Shown in pieces: positions 51,501 to 60,683 of a stretch of 64,000 nucleotides of DNA. The stretch lies in contig NZ_JACHVQ010000001.1 in the NCBI RefSeq assembly GCF_014190805.1, positions 744,001 to 808,000 on the forward strand, written 5' to 3'. The position numbers and the translations under genes are program-made. The notes beneath the pieces were generated by a model. That model was not told where the DNA came from. It made no database searches and saw only the letters and a program-made list of their open reading frames with translations. Source of the DNA: Flexivirga oryzae (GTDB taxonomy: Bacteria; Actinomycetota; Actinomycetes; Actinomycetales; Dermatophilaceae). Position 1 is the first letter of the stretch, and every line of letters starts with the position of its first letter.

Positions 51501-52816
51501 CCGTGCACCTCCTCGACCGCCGCCACCATGCCACGACAGATCGTTGCGACCTCCTCGTCGCTGCAGATGTATGGCGGCATCGCATAGACCAGATCGCGGA
51601 ACGGCCTGACCCACACGCCGTTCCGCACCGCGGCAGCGGTCACCGCCGGCACGTCGACAGGTCGCCCGAGTTGTATGACGCCGACGGCGCCGACGGTGCG
51701 CACGTCCACCACGGAGGTGAGGTCGGTCGCCGGAGCCAGACCATGCCGTAACGCGTCGCCCACACGTGCGACATCGCGACTCCAGGTGCGCTCGAGCAGG
51801 TCGAGGGAGGCGTTCGCGATGGCGCAGGCCAACGGATTGGCCATGAAGGTCGGTCCGTGCAGCAGTGCACGGAAAGGGGACCCGGTGATCGCGGCGCCGA
51901 CCTGCGCGGTCGTCAGCACTGCCGCGAGCGACAGGTAGCCGCCGGTGAGGGCCTTGCCCACACAGATGACGTCCGGCGACACATTTGCCCATTCACACGC
52001 GAAGAGCGTTCCGGTGCGGCCGAATCCGGTGGCGATCTCGTCGGCGATCAACAACATGCCGTGCTCGTCGGCCACCTCACGCATGACCTGCAGGCAGCGC
52101 GGGTGGTAGGGCCGCATCCCGCCCGCCCCTTGCAGGATCGGCTCCACGATGATCGCCGCGAGCTCACCGGCGTGCGCCGCCGCCAGAGCCCGGAAGGACG
52201 ACTCCCACCTCGCCATCGCGGATTCGTCGGACTCCCATCGTCCGTCGGCGTCGAGAACCGCGATGGGTGGCCGCGGCGCGAAGACCTGGGTCGCGAGGAC
52301 GCCCGGAAAGGCCGAGTGCATCCCGTCCACCGGGTCGCACACGCTCATCGCCGCGAAGGTGTCGCCGTGATAACCGCCGCGCACTGTTAGGAAGCTCTGC
52401 CGGTCGGGTCGGCCCACCGCGGCCTGGTACTGCAGCGCCAGCTTCAGTGCGACCTCCACCGAGACCGACCCGGAGTCGGCGAAGAAGACGTGCGCCATCG
52501 GGCCCGGTGCCAGGCGGACCAACCGTTCCGCGAGGCCGACCGCCGGCTCGTGCGTCAGTCCGCCGAACATCACGTGGCTGAAACTGTCGACCTGTGCGTG
52601 TGCGGCCCCGTCCAGCACCGGGTGCCGATAGCCGTGCACCGCGCACCACCACGACGCCATGGCGTCGACAACCTCGGTCACCGTTCCGTCCGCACACTGC
52701 AGGGTCAACCGTGCCCCGGACGCGGCCGAAACGACATACGGTGCAGGCCCGTCCAGCGGTGCATACGGATGCCACACCAGTCCCTGATCGCGGTCGAGCA
52801 GCGCACGCTCAGGCAT
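51497..52816 (-). CDS. bioA: Adenosylmethionine-8-amino-7-oxononanoate aminotransferase
   Basis: A 439-residue class III aminotransferase converting KAPA to DAPA with SAM as amino donor. The N-terminal LVWHPYAPLDG is the BioA signature. The PLP Lys lies in ICVGKALTGGYL, with the ring Asp in LIADEIATGFGRTG. ATG 52816 is used because it overlaps the bioB stop by 8 bp; an in-frame upstream start at 52864 would lie within bioB. Confidence 0.95.
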   Translation of the reverse strand: MPERALLDRDQGLVWHPYAPLDGPAPYVVSAASGARLTLQCADGTVTEVVDAMASWWCAVHGYRHPVLDGAAHAQVDSFSHVMFGGLTHEPAVGLAERLVRLAPGPMAHVFFADSGSVSVEVALKLALQYQAAVGRPDRQSFLTVRGGYHGDTFAAMSVCDPVDGMHSAFPGVLATQVFAPRPPIAVLDADGRWESDESAMARWESSFRALAAAHAGELAAIIVEPILQGAGGMRPYHPRCLQVMREVADEHGMLLIADEIATGFGRTGTLFACEWANVSPDVICVGKALTGGYLSLAAVLTTAQVGAAITGSPFRALLHGPTFMANPLACAIANASLDLLERTWSRDVARVGDALRHGLAPATDLTSVVDVRTVGAVGVIQLGRPVDVPAVTAAAVRNGVWVRPFRDLVYAMPPYICSDEEVATICRGMVAAVEEVHG

Positions 52817-53879
52817 TGGGTCGCAGTCCGGTGCCCGCACCGCGACGGCGGATGGACGGATCACGACCCGCGTCCCGCTCCGGCGTCGCCTCCGCGCCGA
52901 GCACCGCGAAGCCGTTGTCCTCGATGAGCGCCAGGTCGTCCGTGGCGGCCTGGCCCTCGGACGTCAGGTAGTCGCCGAGGAAGATCGAGTTCGCCAGGTG
53001 CAGGGCCTGCCCCTGCAGTGACCGCAGGTGCAGCTCCCGGCCGCCAGCGATGCGGATCTCCTTGTCGGGACACACCATTCGCGCCATGGCCAGGATGCGC
53101 AGGCAGCGCAGCGGCGTGAGCTCCCAGGTGCCCTCCAGCGGGGTCCCGTCGAAGGGCATCAGGAAGTTGACCGGGATCGAGGCGGAGTCCAGTTCACGCA
53201 ACGCGAAGAGTGCCTCCACCAGTTGCTCGTCGGTCTCACCGAGCCCGGCGATGAGTCCGGAGCAGGGGGAGAGGCCGGCCTCCGTCGCCTTCCCGATGGT
53301 GTCGACGCGGTCGGCGTAGGTGTGTGTCGTCACGATCGAATCGTGATGCGACTCAGCGGTGTTGATGTTGTGGTTGTACGCATCGACGCCGGCCGCCCGC
53401 AGCTTCTCCGCCTGGCCGTCCTGCAGCAGGCCGAGACACGCACAGACCTCGACCTGCGGGTGACTGTCCTTCAGGGCGCTGACCATCGCGCTCACCCGGT
53501 CGACATCGCGGTTCGTCGGGCCACGCCCGCTGCTGACCAGACAGACCCGTGACGCGCCCCCGCGCACGCCCGCCGTGGCCTGGTCGATCGCCTCGTCGGT
53601 CCGCAGCCACTTGTACTTCAGGATGTCCGCCTGCGAGCCGAGCGCCTGCGAGCAGTAGTGGCAGTCCTCGGGGCAGAGGCCGGACTTGAGGTTGACCAGG
53701 TAGTTCACCTTCACCGTGTCGCCGAAATAGCGGCGCCGCAACCGTGCGACGGACGCGGTGAGGGCGAGCACGTCCTGGTCCGGCGTCAGCAGCACGGCGA
53801 GCGCGTCCTCGGGCGTTGCCGGGTCGCCTGCAAGAATCTCACTGACACGGTCGTCGAGCGACGTCACGGTATTGAACAC
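52809..53879 (-). CDS. bioB: Biotin synthase
   Basis: A 356-residue radical-SAM enzyme inserting sulfur into dethiobiotin. The 4Fe-4S ligands are C69, C73 and C76 (CPEDCHYC), and the later Cys/Arg residues that hold the 2Fe-2S cluster lie in NHNINTAESHH and the surrounding region. It is first in the biotin operon. The GTG start codon (53879-53877) lies inside a perfect TTGAAC-N3-GTTCAA palindrome, so a regulator bound there would block it. Confidence 0.95.
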   Translation of the reverse strand: MFNTVTSLDDRVSEILAGDPATPEDALAVLLTPDQDVLALTASVARLRRRYFGDTVKVNYLVNLKSGLCPEDCHYCSQALGSQADILKYKWLRTDEAIDQATAGVRGGASRVCLVSSGRGPTNRDVDRVSAMVSALKDSHPQVEVCACLGLLQDGQAEKLRAAGVDAYNHNINTAESHHDSIVTTHTYADRVDTIGKATEAGLSPCSGLIAGLGETDEQLVEALFALRELDSASIPVNFLMPFDGTPLEGTWELTPLRCLRILAMARMVCPDKEIRIAGGRELHLRSLQGQALHLANSIFLGDYLTSEGQAATDDLALIEDNGFAVLGAEATPERDAGRDPSIRRRGAGTGLRPNA

Positions 53880-53886
53880 CGTTCAA
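53872..53886. promoter_or_regulatory. BioQ-type operator
   Basis: TTGAAC-ACC-GTTCAA is a perfect 6-bp-armed inverted repeat with a 3-bp centre. It fits the BioQ site described in Corynebacterium (TGAAC-N3-GTTAC/GTTCA type). It covers the bioB start codon and lies 46 bp before the divergent TetR gene, so one site could control both. Confidence 0.8.
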
Positions 53887-53931
53887 GTATGCCGTGACGG
53901 GCGACACACCTGCGAGCCGGAGGTGCCACGG

Positions 53932-54474
53932 ATGGCGTTGACGCACGACGAGGTGATCGATGCTGCCGTCGAGTTGCTGCGCACGCACGGCCTCGCCGAC
54001 CTGACGATGCGCCGCCTCGCCCGCGAACTCCAGGTGCAGCCCGGTGCGCTCTACTGGCACGTCGACAACAAGCAGACGCTGCTCGTCCAGGTCGCGGGCC
54101 GGGTGCTCTCCGAGATCACGATCAGGGGCAGCGGCAGCCCGGTCACGGACATCCGCCGGCTCGCGAAGGCGATCCGCGCCGCGGTGCTGCCGGTCCCGGA
54201 CGGCTCGGACGTGGTCGCGCTCGGCTATGCGCTCGACCCGGACTCCAGCCCGGTCTTCGGGCAGCTGCGCCGACTGGTCGGGGAGCTCGCCGCGGATCCT
54301 GGCGCAGCAACCGATCTGCTCGTCCACCACGTGCTCGGGTCGGTCGGAGACGAACAGAACAGGCGACTCGCCGACCTGCCCACCCGCGGCGCCGCGGCCG
54401 CGTTCGACCACGGACTCGAGCTCGCGCTGGCCGCCATCACCGCAACACCACAACCAAGGAGCGCCCATGGCTGA
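53932..54474 (+). CDS. bioQ: TetR-family regulator of biotin genes (BioQ-like)
   Basis: A 180-residue repressor. The helix-turn-helix is LTMRRLARELQVQPGALYWHVDNKQTL (about residues 23-49). The C-terminal domain is short, as in BioQ. It is divergent from bioB with the palindromic operator in between, which is the basis for the BioQ call; in known systems BioQ represses bio genes, with biotin acting through BirA. ATG 53932 has ccggagg eight nt upstream. It overlaps the DinB gene by 8 bp. Confidence 0.78.
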   Translation: MALTHDEVIDAAVELLRTHGLADLTMRRLARELQVQPGALYWHVDNKQTLLVQVAGRVLSEITIRGSGSPVTDIRRLAKAIRAAVLPVPDGSDVVALGYALDPDSSPVFGQLRRLVGELAADPGAATDLLVHHVLGSVGDEQNRRLADLPTRGAAAAFDHGLELALAAITATPQPRSAHG

Positions 54475-55006
54475 TGCAATAGCCCCGGACACCAAGGACT
54501 GGACCTGGGTGATCGAAAGACGCTGCCCCGAATGTGGTTTCGACGCCTCGCAGGTCACCGGCGACCAGCTCGGCGCGCTGATCCGCGCGGCCGCCGACCC
54601 CTGGACGCGGCTGCTCGCGTCACCGGACGCCAATGTGCGGGATACGCCCGACAAGTGGTCCCGCCTGGAGTACGGCGCCCACGTCCGCGACGTCTGCAGG
54701 GTCTTCGACGACCGCCTGACGCTGATGCTGACGACCGACGACGCCGTCTTCGAGAACTGGGACCAGGACGCCGCCGCGGAAGCCGGCAACTACGCACTGG
54801 AGGATCCGCTCGCGGTCGCGGACGCCATACAAGCGGGCGCCGGCGCGCTCGCCGACGACTACGACGAGGTGCGTGGTGACGCGTGGCAGCGGCGCGGGCT
54901 GCGCAGCAACGGCTCGCACTTCACCGTCCTCACCCTGGGGCAGTACTGCCTGCACGACCTGGCACACCACCTGCACGATGTGGGTGCCCAGGTGCCGGAA
55001 CGGTAG
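54467..55006 (+). CDS. DinB-family protein
   Basis: A 179-residue four-helix protein of the DinB/YfiT superfamily. The N-terminal RRCPECGFDASQVTGDQLG is typical of the actinobacterial branch. Metal-binding His positions are in EYGAHVRDVC and CLHDLAHHLHDV. Members are thiol- or mycothiol-dependent transferases or of unknown role. aaggag precedes the ATG by six nt; it overlaps bioQ and probably shares its transcript. Its stop codon is part of the ahcY -10 element. Confidence 0.78.
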   Translation: MADAIAPDTKDWTWVIERRCPECGFDASQVTGDQLGALIRAAADPWTRLLASPDANVRDTPDKWSRLEYGAHVRDVCRVFDDRLTLMLTTDDAVFENWDQDAAAEAGNYALEDPLAVADAIQAGAGALADDYDEVRGDAWQRRGLRSNGSHFTVLTLGQYCLHDLAHHLHDVGAQVPER

Positions 55007-55009
55007 ACT
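55004..55009 (+). promoter_or_regulatory. -10 element of ahcY
   Basis: TAGACT overlaps the DinB stop codon. Transcription from about 55016 would give a leader of roughly 93 nt before the ahcY ATG, unlike the leaderless genes around it. Confidence 0.4.
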
Positions 55010-55012
55010 TCC

Positions 55013-55086
55013 GGGCGCACCGGCGTGGGTGATGACCCTTGTGCGACAGCAGCCCAGAAGGGCGCGCCGGCGAGGAACCGACAGCA
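55013..55086 (+). other. Structured leader candidate upstream of ahcY
   Basis: The leader contains two near-identical direct repeats, gggcgcaccggcg (55013-55025) and gggcgcgccggcg (55060-55072), and two copies of gacagca (55045-55051, 55080-55086). Two small perfect hairpins can form: gggt-gatg-accc (55027-55038) and gccc-agaa-gggc (55052-55063). I do not recognise a known SAM or SAH riboswitch consensus. Confidence 0.35.
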
Positions 55087-55108
55087 ACGATCAGGGAAAG
55101 GGACACCC

Positions 55109-56538
<1,430 letters not shown>

Positions 56539-56545
<7 letters not shown>

Positions 56546-57873
56546 GCCCTCCGGACGTCTTCCGGCGCGATGTTGTGATTGTGCCGGAAGACGTTGTCCG
56601 GGTCGTACCTCCGTTTCACCTCGACCAGCCTCGCGTAGGTCGCCGGCGGGTATGCCGCGGCCAGGTCGTCCGCTCTCGCGCGTCCCTGAAAATTGAGGTA
56701 GACCCCGTGGCGGTGGGCCGCGAGCCCGGCCCACGCCGCGTCGAACTCCGCCTCGGCACCGGCAGCAGACTCCGGAACCATCGCCATGGCCAGCACCATC
56801 GCCTCGGCGTCCCGGTGTGGGAAAGCCGTGGCGGCACTGGGAATCCGTCCGAACCGGCCACCGAGTGACCGGATGATCACGCTGGACATCGCCGACCGGC
56901 GCCGGAACTGGTCCACGGCGGCGAGCACCGACGCATCCAGCCGGCGCACCAGCATGTTGCGTGCGAACAACCGCAGCCCGGCCGGCAGCGGGCCGCCCGG
57001 CTCGAGGATGTCGCCGTACGACCGCTCCTCGATGGTGGCACGCGTGACCTCACCGAGGCCCAGCAGCGGGTCGATCACCGAATCCGCCTGCGTCTCACCG
57101 CAACCCGTCACGCACAGCATGACCGTCGCGGACGGCGCGTCCTGCATGCCGGTGGGTGGCAGGACGACCGCACTGGTGAGCTCGACGGGCGCCCGCCGCA
57201 TGGCATGACGCCAGCCGCGCAGCACCGTCGCGGGATCTGTTGCACCGTAGACGATCTCGCCGAAGTGCGCGCTGGGGACGACGGCCGCGCGGAAGTCGAA
57301 GTCGACCACCACGCCGAAGTTTCCGCCGCCACCGCGCAGCGCCCAGAACAACTCGGGGTGCCGTGCCGCAGAAGCGGTGACCATCGAACCGTCCGCGAGG
57401 ACCACCCGGGCTGCGACCAGATTGTCGATCGCCAACCCGTGTCTGCGCACCATCCAACCGAAGCCGCCGCCGAGCGTGAGACCCCCGACACCGACCCCGG
57501 CGGTGTCACCGGACGAGATGGCCCAGCCGAGCGGACGCAACACGCGGTCGACCCGGCCCCAGGTCGCGCCGCCACCGACGCGCACGATGCGGCGTCCCTT
57601 GTCGAGCACCACGACGTGATCGAGCCGTGCGAGGTCCAGCACCAGGCCGCCGTCGGCCGTCCCGTGGCCGAGCAGGCCGTGGCCACCGCCACGGACCGCG
57701 AGCGGCATTCCCGCCCGTCGCGCGTGCAGCACCGCATCCGCCACCTCGCCCCTCGTCTCCGGACGCATCACCACGGCGGGGCGACCTGTCGCGAAGAGCA
57801 CACGCGATGCCTCGTCATACCCCTCGTCACCGGGACGCAACGAGTCGGGCAACGTGGTCGGATTGAAGACCAT
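56539..57873 (-). CDS. FAD-linked oxidase (berberine-bridge-enzyme type)
   Basis: A 444-residue flavoprotein with an FAD_binding_4 N-terminal domain and a BBE C-terminal segment. The covalent-flavin His lies in VRGGGHGLLGHG. The conserved GGLTLGGGFGWMVRRHGLAIDN follows; the second attachment Cys of bicovalent members is absent there. RYDPDNVFRHNHNI is the C-terminal BBE motif. Substrates in the family are sugars or alkaloids, so no specific assignment. aaggaga precedes ATG 57873. Confidence 0.85.
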
Positions 57874-58013
57874 GGTCTCTCCTTCGAGGTGGATCGTGGG
57901 TGGAATTCGTTGTCACACAAGGCTGCCCGGGCGTACCCACTGGCGCATCGCCCCAGGGGAGTCACTTCGGCGTCGGGTCGGGGTGCCGGACGGCGAGCCG
58001 GGCTACCGCGCGA

Positions 58014-58034
58014 GGAGTAGTCGCGGACTACTCC
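58014..58034. promoter_or_regulatory. Perfect palindrome upstream of the two-component operon
   Basis: ggagtagtc-gcg-gactactcc is a 9-bp-armed inverted repeat, 32 bp upstream of TAAGCT (58067-58072) and 45 bp upstream of the kinase start. It lies in the divergent region shared with the flavin oxidase gene and is a good site for the NarL-type regulator of this operon or another dimeric regulator. Confidence 0.6.
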
Positions 58035-58079
58035 CGCGGAGGGACGTGCCGGGCCGCCGATCCTCCTAAGCTCGTGAGC

Positions 58080-58853
58080 ATGGTCAAAGCACGGACGGTC
58101 AGTGCCGCCGGGGTCGGCTGGATGCTCTTCGGGGCCGTCGGCGTCATCGCGGGGCTGCAGTGGAAGGCGCGGCTGCACGAGGCCGAGCAGCGCGCCGAGG
58201 CCGCCGAGCGGTCGAGGGAGGAGGAGGCGCGTCGCCGGGCCGCGGAGGAACGGTTGCGCATCGCGCGCGAACTGCACGACTCGCTGACCCACAGCATCTC
58301 GGTCATCAAGGTGCAGGCCGGAGTGGCGGCACACCTGACGCGTAAGGAGGGCGGCGAGCCATCGGAGGCGCTGCTCGCCATCCAGGAGGCGAGCGGGGAC
58401 GCGGCCCGGGAGTTGCGGGCCACGCTCGACGTGTTGCGCCGGGAGGATTCGGACGCCGGCGGGCGCGCCGGACTCGACCGGCTGCCGGCCCTCGTGCAAC
58501 GAACACGCGCGGCCGGCCTGGCCACCACCTACCGGGTGCGCGGCGCCGTACGCCGCCTGCCCACCGAGGTGGACCGGGTCGCCTACCGGGTCGCGCAGGA
58601 GGCGCTGACCAACGCCGTCCGGCACGCGGGCGACGCCTCGGTCACCGTGGAGGTCGTGTATGACGAGCACACGGTGACCGTCCGTGTCGACGACGACGGC
58701 ACGGGTCCGGCCCGCCCGTCGGCGGTGCCCGGCTACGGCCTGGTCGGCATGCGTGAACGCGTCACCGGTGTCGGCGGCACCCTGCGGGCCGAGCCCGGGC
58801 CGGACAGCGGTTTCAGCGTGCTGGCCCAGCTGCCCGCGGGCTCCGCGTCGTGA
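58080..58853 (+). CDS. Sensor histidine kinase (HisKA_3 type)
   Basis: A 257-residue kinase with one N-terminal hydrophobic segment (AAGVGWMLFGAVGVIAGLQW), a charged coiled-coil linker (HEAEQRAEAAERSREEEARRR), the HisKA_3 phospho-His H66 in ARELHDSLTHSISVIK, the N-box EALTNAVRHA, and G boxes DDDGTG and GYGLVGMRERV. No extracellular sensor domain. It is coupled to a NarL-type regulator by a GTGA overlap. TAAGCT (58067-58072) is 7 nt before the ATG. Confidence 0.88.
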   Translation: MVKARTVSAAGVGWMLFGAVGVIAGLQWKARLHEAEQRAEAAERSREEEARRRAAEERLRIARELHDSLTHSISVIKVQAGVAAHLTRKEGGEPSEALLAIQEASGDAARELRATLDVLRREDSDAGGRAGLDRLPALVQRTRAAGLATTYRVRGAVRRLPTEVDRVAYRVAQEALTNAVRHAGDASVTVEVVYDEHTVTVRVDDDGTGPARPSAVPGYGLVGMRERVTGVGGTLRAEPGPDSGFSVLAQLPAGSAS

Positions 58854-59509
58854 TCCGGGTCGTGCTGGTCGACGACCAGGCGCTGATCCGCAGCGGCATC
58901 CGGGCACTGCTCGACGCCGAGGACGACATCGAGGTCGTCGCCGAAGGAGCCGACGGCCTGGCGGCCGTGCAGCTCGCGACCGAGCACCGGCCGGACATCG
59001 TGCTGATGGACGTGCAGATGCCGCAGCTGGACGGCATCGAGGCGACGCGTCGCATCGTGGCGGACCCGCGCAGCGCGGACATCCACGTGGTGATGCTCAC
59101 CAACTACGGCATCGACGAATACGTGTTCAACGCACTGCGGGCCGGGGCGTGCGGGTTCGTGATGAAGGACACCGAACCCGCCGACCTGCTGCAGGCGCTC
59201 CGTGTCGCGATGGCCGGCGACGCCCTGCTGTCACCGGCCATCACCCGCCGGCTGATCAGCGAGTTCGTGGCGCGCCCGGAGACCCACCTGGACGCCGACG
59301 CGGCGGCCGAGCTGACCAACCGCGAGCGGGAAGTGGTCGCACTGGTGGCCCAGGGTCTGACCAACGACGAGATCGCCGAACACATGGTGATCAGCCCGAT
59401 GACCGCGAAGACGCACGTCAGCCGGGCGATGACCAAGGTCGGCGCCCGCGACCGGGCGGGCCTGGTCGTGTTCGCGTTCCAGGCCGGCCTGGCGACCGCG
59501 AGCGGCTAG
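58850..59509 (+). CDS. NarL/LuxR-family response regulator
   Basis: A 219-residue regulator: receiver domain with D54 in VLMDVQMPQLDG and Lys in FVMKDTEP, and a C-terminal GerE/LuxR helix-turn-helix (LTNREREVVALVAQGLTNDEIAEHM onward, about residues 155-205). Phosphorylated by the kinase encoded upstream. Candidate binding site: the palindrome at 58014-58034. It overlaps the convergent PPOX gene by 4 bp. Confidence 0.9.
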   Translation: MIRVVLVDDQALIRSGIRALLDAEDDIEVVAEGADGLAAVQLATEHRPDIVLMDVQMPQLDGIEATRRIVADPRSADIHVVMLTNYGIDEYVFNALRAGACGFVMKDTEPADLLQALRVAMAGDALLSPAITRRLISEFVARPETHLDADAAAELTNREREVVALVAQGLTNDEIAEHMVISPMTAKTHVSRAMTKVGARDRAGLVVFAFQAGLATASG

Positions 59510-59874
59510 ATGTGCCGGCAGTCGTGCTCGCACGCGCCACCCGGTGCGATCGGACCGTCGGCGTGGGACGCGGGCCGGTGCAGGACGGCGTTGGTCGGGG
59601 TCACCAGCAGCTCCTCACCGGTGTCGTCGGCGGTGCCGTCGACGATCAGTGAGTAGCCGTGGTGCTGCGGCGGCGGGAACAGCAGGGTGACGGTCGGATG
59701 ACCGCCGATGTTCCTGGCGGTGCTCTTGCTCCACGGCACGTGGAAGACGCCGTCGACCAGGTCGACGTCCGCGCAGACCGTCCGGACCTGGCTGCCGTCG
59801 GTGGACAGCACGTGGGCGCTGCCGTAGTCGGCCAGCGCCGCGGACAGACCGTCGGGATCGACTTTGATGCTCAC
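59506..59874 (-). CDS. Pyridoxamine 5'-phosphate oxidase-like (PPOX) protein
   Basis: A 122-residue split-barrel protein. VCADVDLVDGVFHVPWSKSTARNIGGHPTVTLLFP is the flavin/F420-binding strand-loop region of the PPOX family, and GYSLIVDGTADD follows. The C-terminal tail has several His and Cys residues (GGACEHDCRHI), unusual and perhaps metal-binding. Cofactor could be FMN, F420 or haem. GTG 59874 is 6 nt after TAGTGT (59886-59881). Confidence 0.7.
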   Translation of the reverse strand: MSIKVDPDGLSAALADYGSAHVLSTDGSQVRTVCADVDLVDGVFHVPWSKSTARNIGGHPTVTLLFPPPQHHGYSLIVDGTADDTGEELLVTPTNAVLHRPASHADGPIAPGGACEHDCRHI

Positions 59875-59991
59875 CCCCCGACACTACTGCGCACGCGGTG
59901 GTGCGGCGCCGGAACCCCGCCACGACATACCCTTGTCCCAACGCCGCAACGCTACGGGGGGTGCGGCTCGTTCGCGAAAGGATCGACACAC

Positions 59992-60672
59992 GTGACCACT
60001 GGACGCGTCCTCGTCGTCGACGACGACCCATCGCTCGCCGAGATGCTCAGCATCATCCTCCAGGGGGAGGGCCTGGAGGTGACCGTCTGCTCCGCGGGTG
60101 ATCTCGCGCTGCGTGCCTTCCAGGACAGCAAGCCGGACATCGTGCTGCTGGACGTCATGCTGCCCGGGATCGACGGTGTCGAGGTGTGCCGCCAGATCCG
60201 GGCCGAGTCGACGGTCCCGATCGTGATGCTCACGGCACGCACCGACACGGTGGACGTGGTGCTGGGCCTGGAGTCAGGTGCCGACGACTACGTCACCAAA
60301 CCGTTCAAGCCGCAGGAACTCGTCGCGCGGGTGCGCGCCAGGCTCCGGCGCGGCGACGAGTCGGAGGCCGAGACGTTGCAACTCGGCGACCTCACGATCG
60401 ACGTGCCCGGGCACGTCGTGAAGCGCTCGGACCGCACGATCCTGCTGACCCCGCTCGAGTTCGACCTGCTGGTCGCGCTCGCGCGCAAGCCGTGGCAGGT
60501 GTTCTCCCGCGAGACCCTGCTGGAGCAGGTGTGGGGCTACCGGCACGCCGGTGACACCCGGCTGGTCAACGTCCACGTGCAGCGGCTGCGGTCCAAGGTC
60601 GAGAAGGACCCGGAGAACCCCGAGATCGTGCTCACCGTGCGCGGGGTCGGCTACAAGGCCGGAAAGGCCTGA
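59992..60672 (+). CDS. mtrA: Response regulator MtrA
   Basis: A 226-residue OmpR-family regulator. D54 (VLLDVMLPG) is the phospho-acceptor and K is in DDYVTKPFKP. The C-terminal winged helix ends LTVRGVGYKAG. MtrA controls cell division, DNA replication and envelope genes in actinobacteria. GTG 59992 has gaaagga about nine nt upstream. mtrA-mtrB-lpqB synteny (Rv3246c-Rv3244c) makes the assignment firm. Confidence 0.95.
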   Translation: MTTGRVLVVDDDPSLAEMLSIILQGEGLEVTVCSAGDLALRAFQDSKPDIVLLDVMLPGIDGVEVCRQIRAESTVPIVMLTARTDTVDVVLGLESGADDYVTKPFKPQELVARVRARLRRGDESEAETLQLGDLTIDVPGHVVKRSDRTILLTPLEFDLLVALARKPWQVFSRETLLEQVWGYRHAGDTRLVNVHVQRLRSKVEKDPENPEIVLTVRGVGYKAGKA

Positions 60673-60683
60673 CGGAGCACGGA

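Noticed and set aside
55027..55038. SAM-IV-like gggtgatgacc in the ahcY leader
   Set aside because: Only the last element resembles SAM-IV; the 5' partner strand and core are missing, so it was not called as a riboswitch.
58014..58034. Second yybP-ykoY riboswitch, because of gggagtag
   Set aside because: The acatact and gacgagac elements are absent; it is simply a palindrome.
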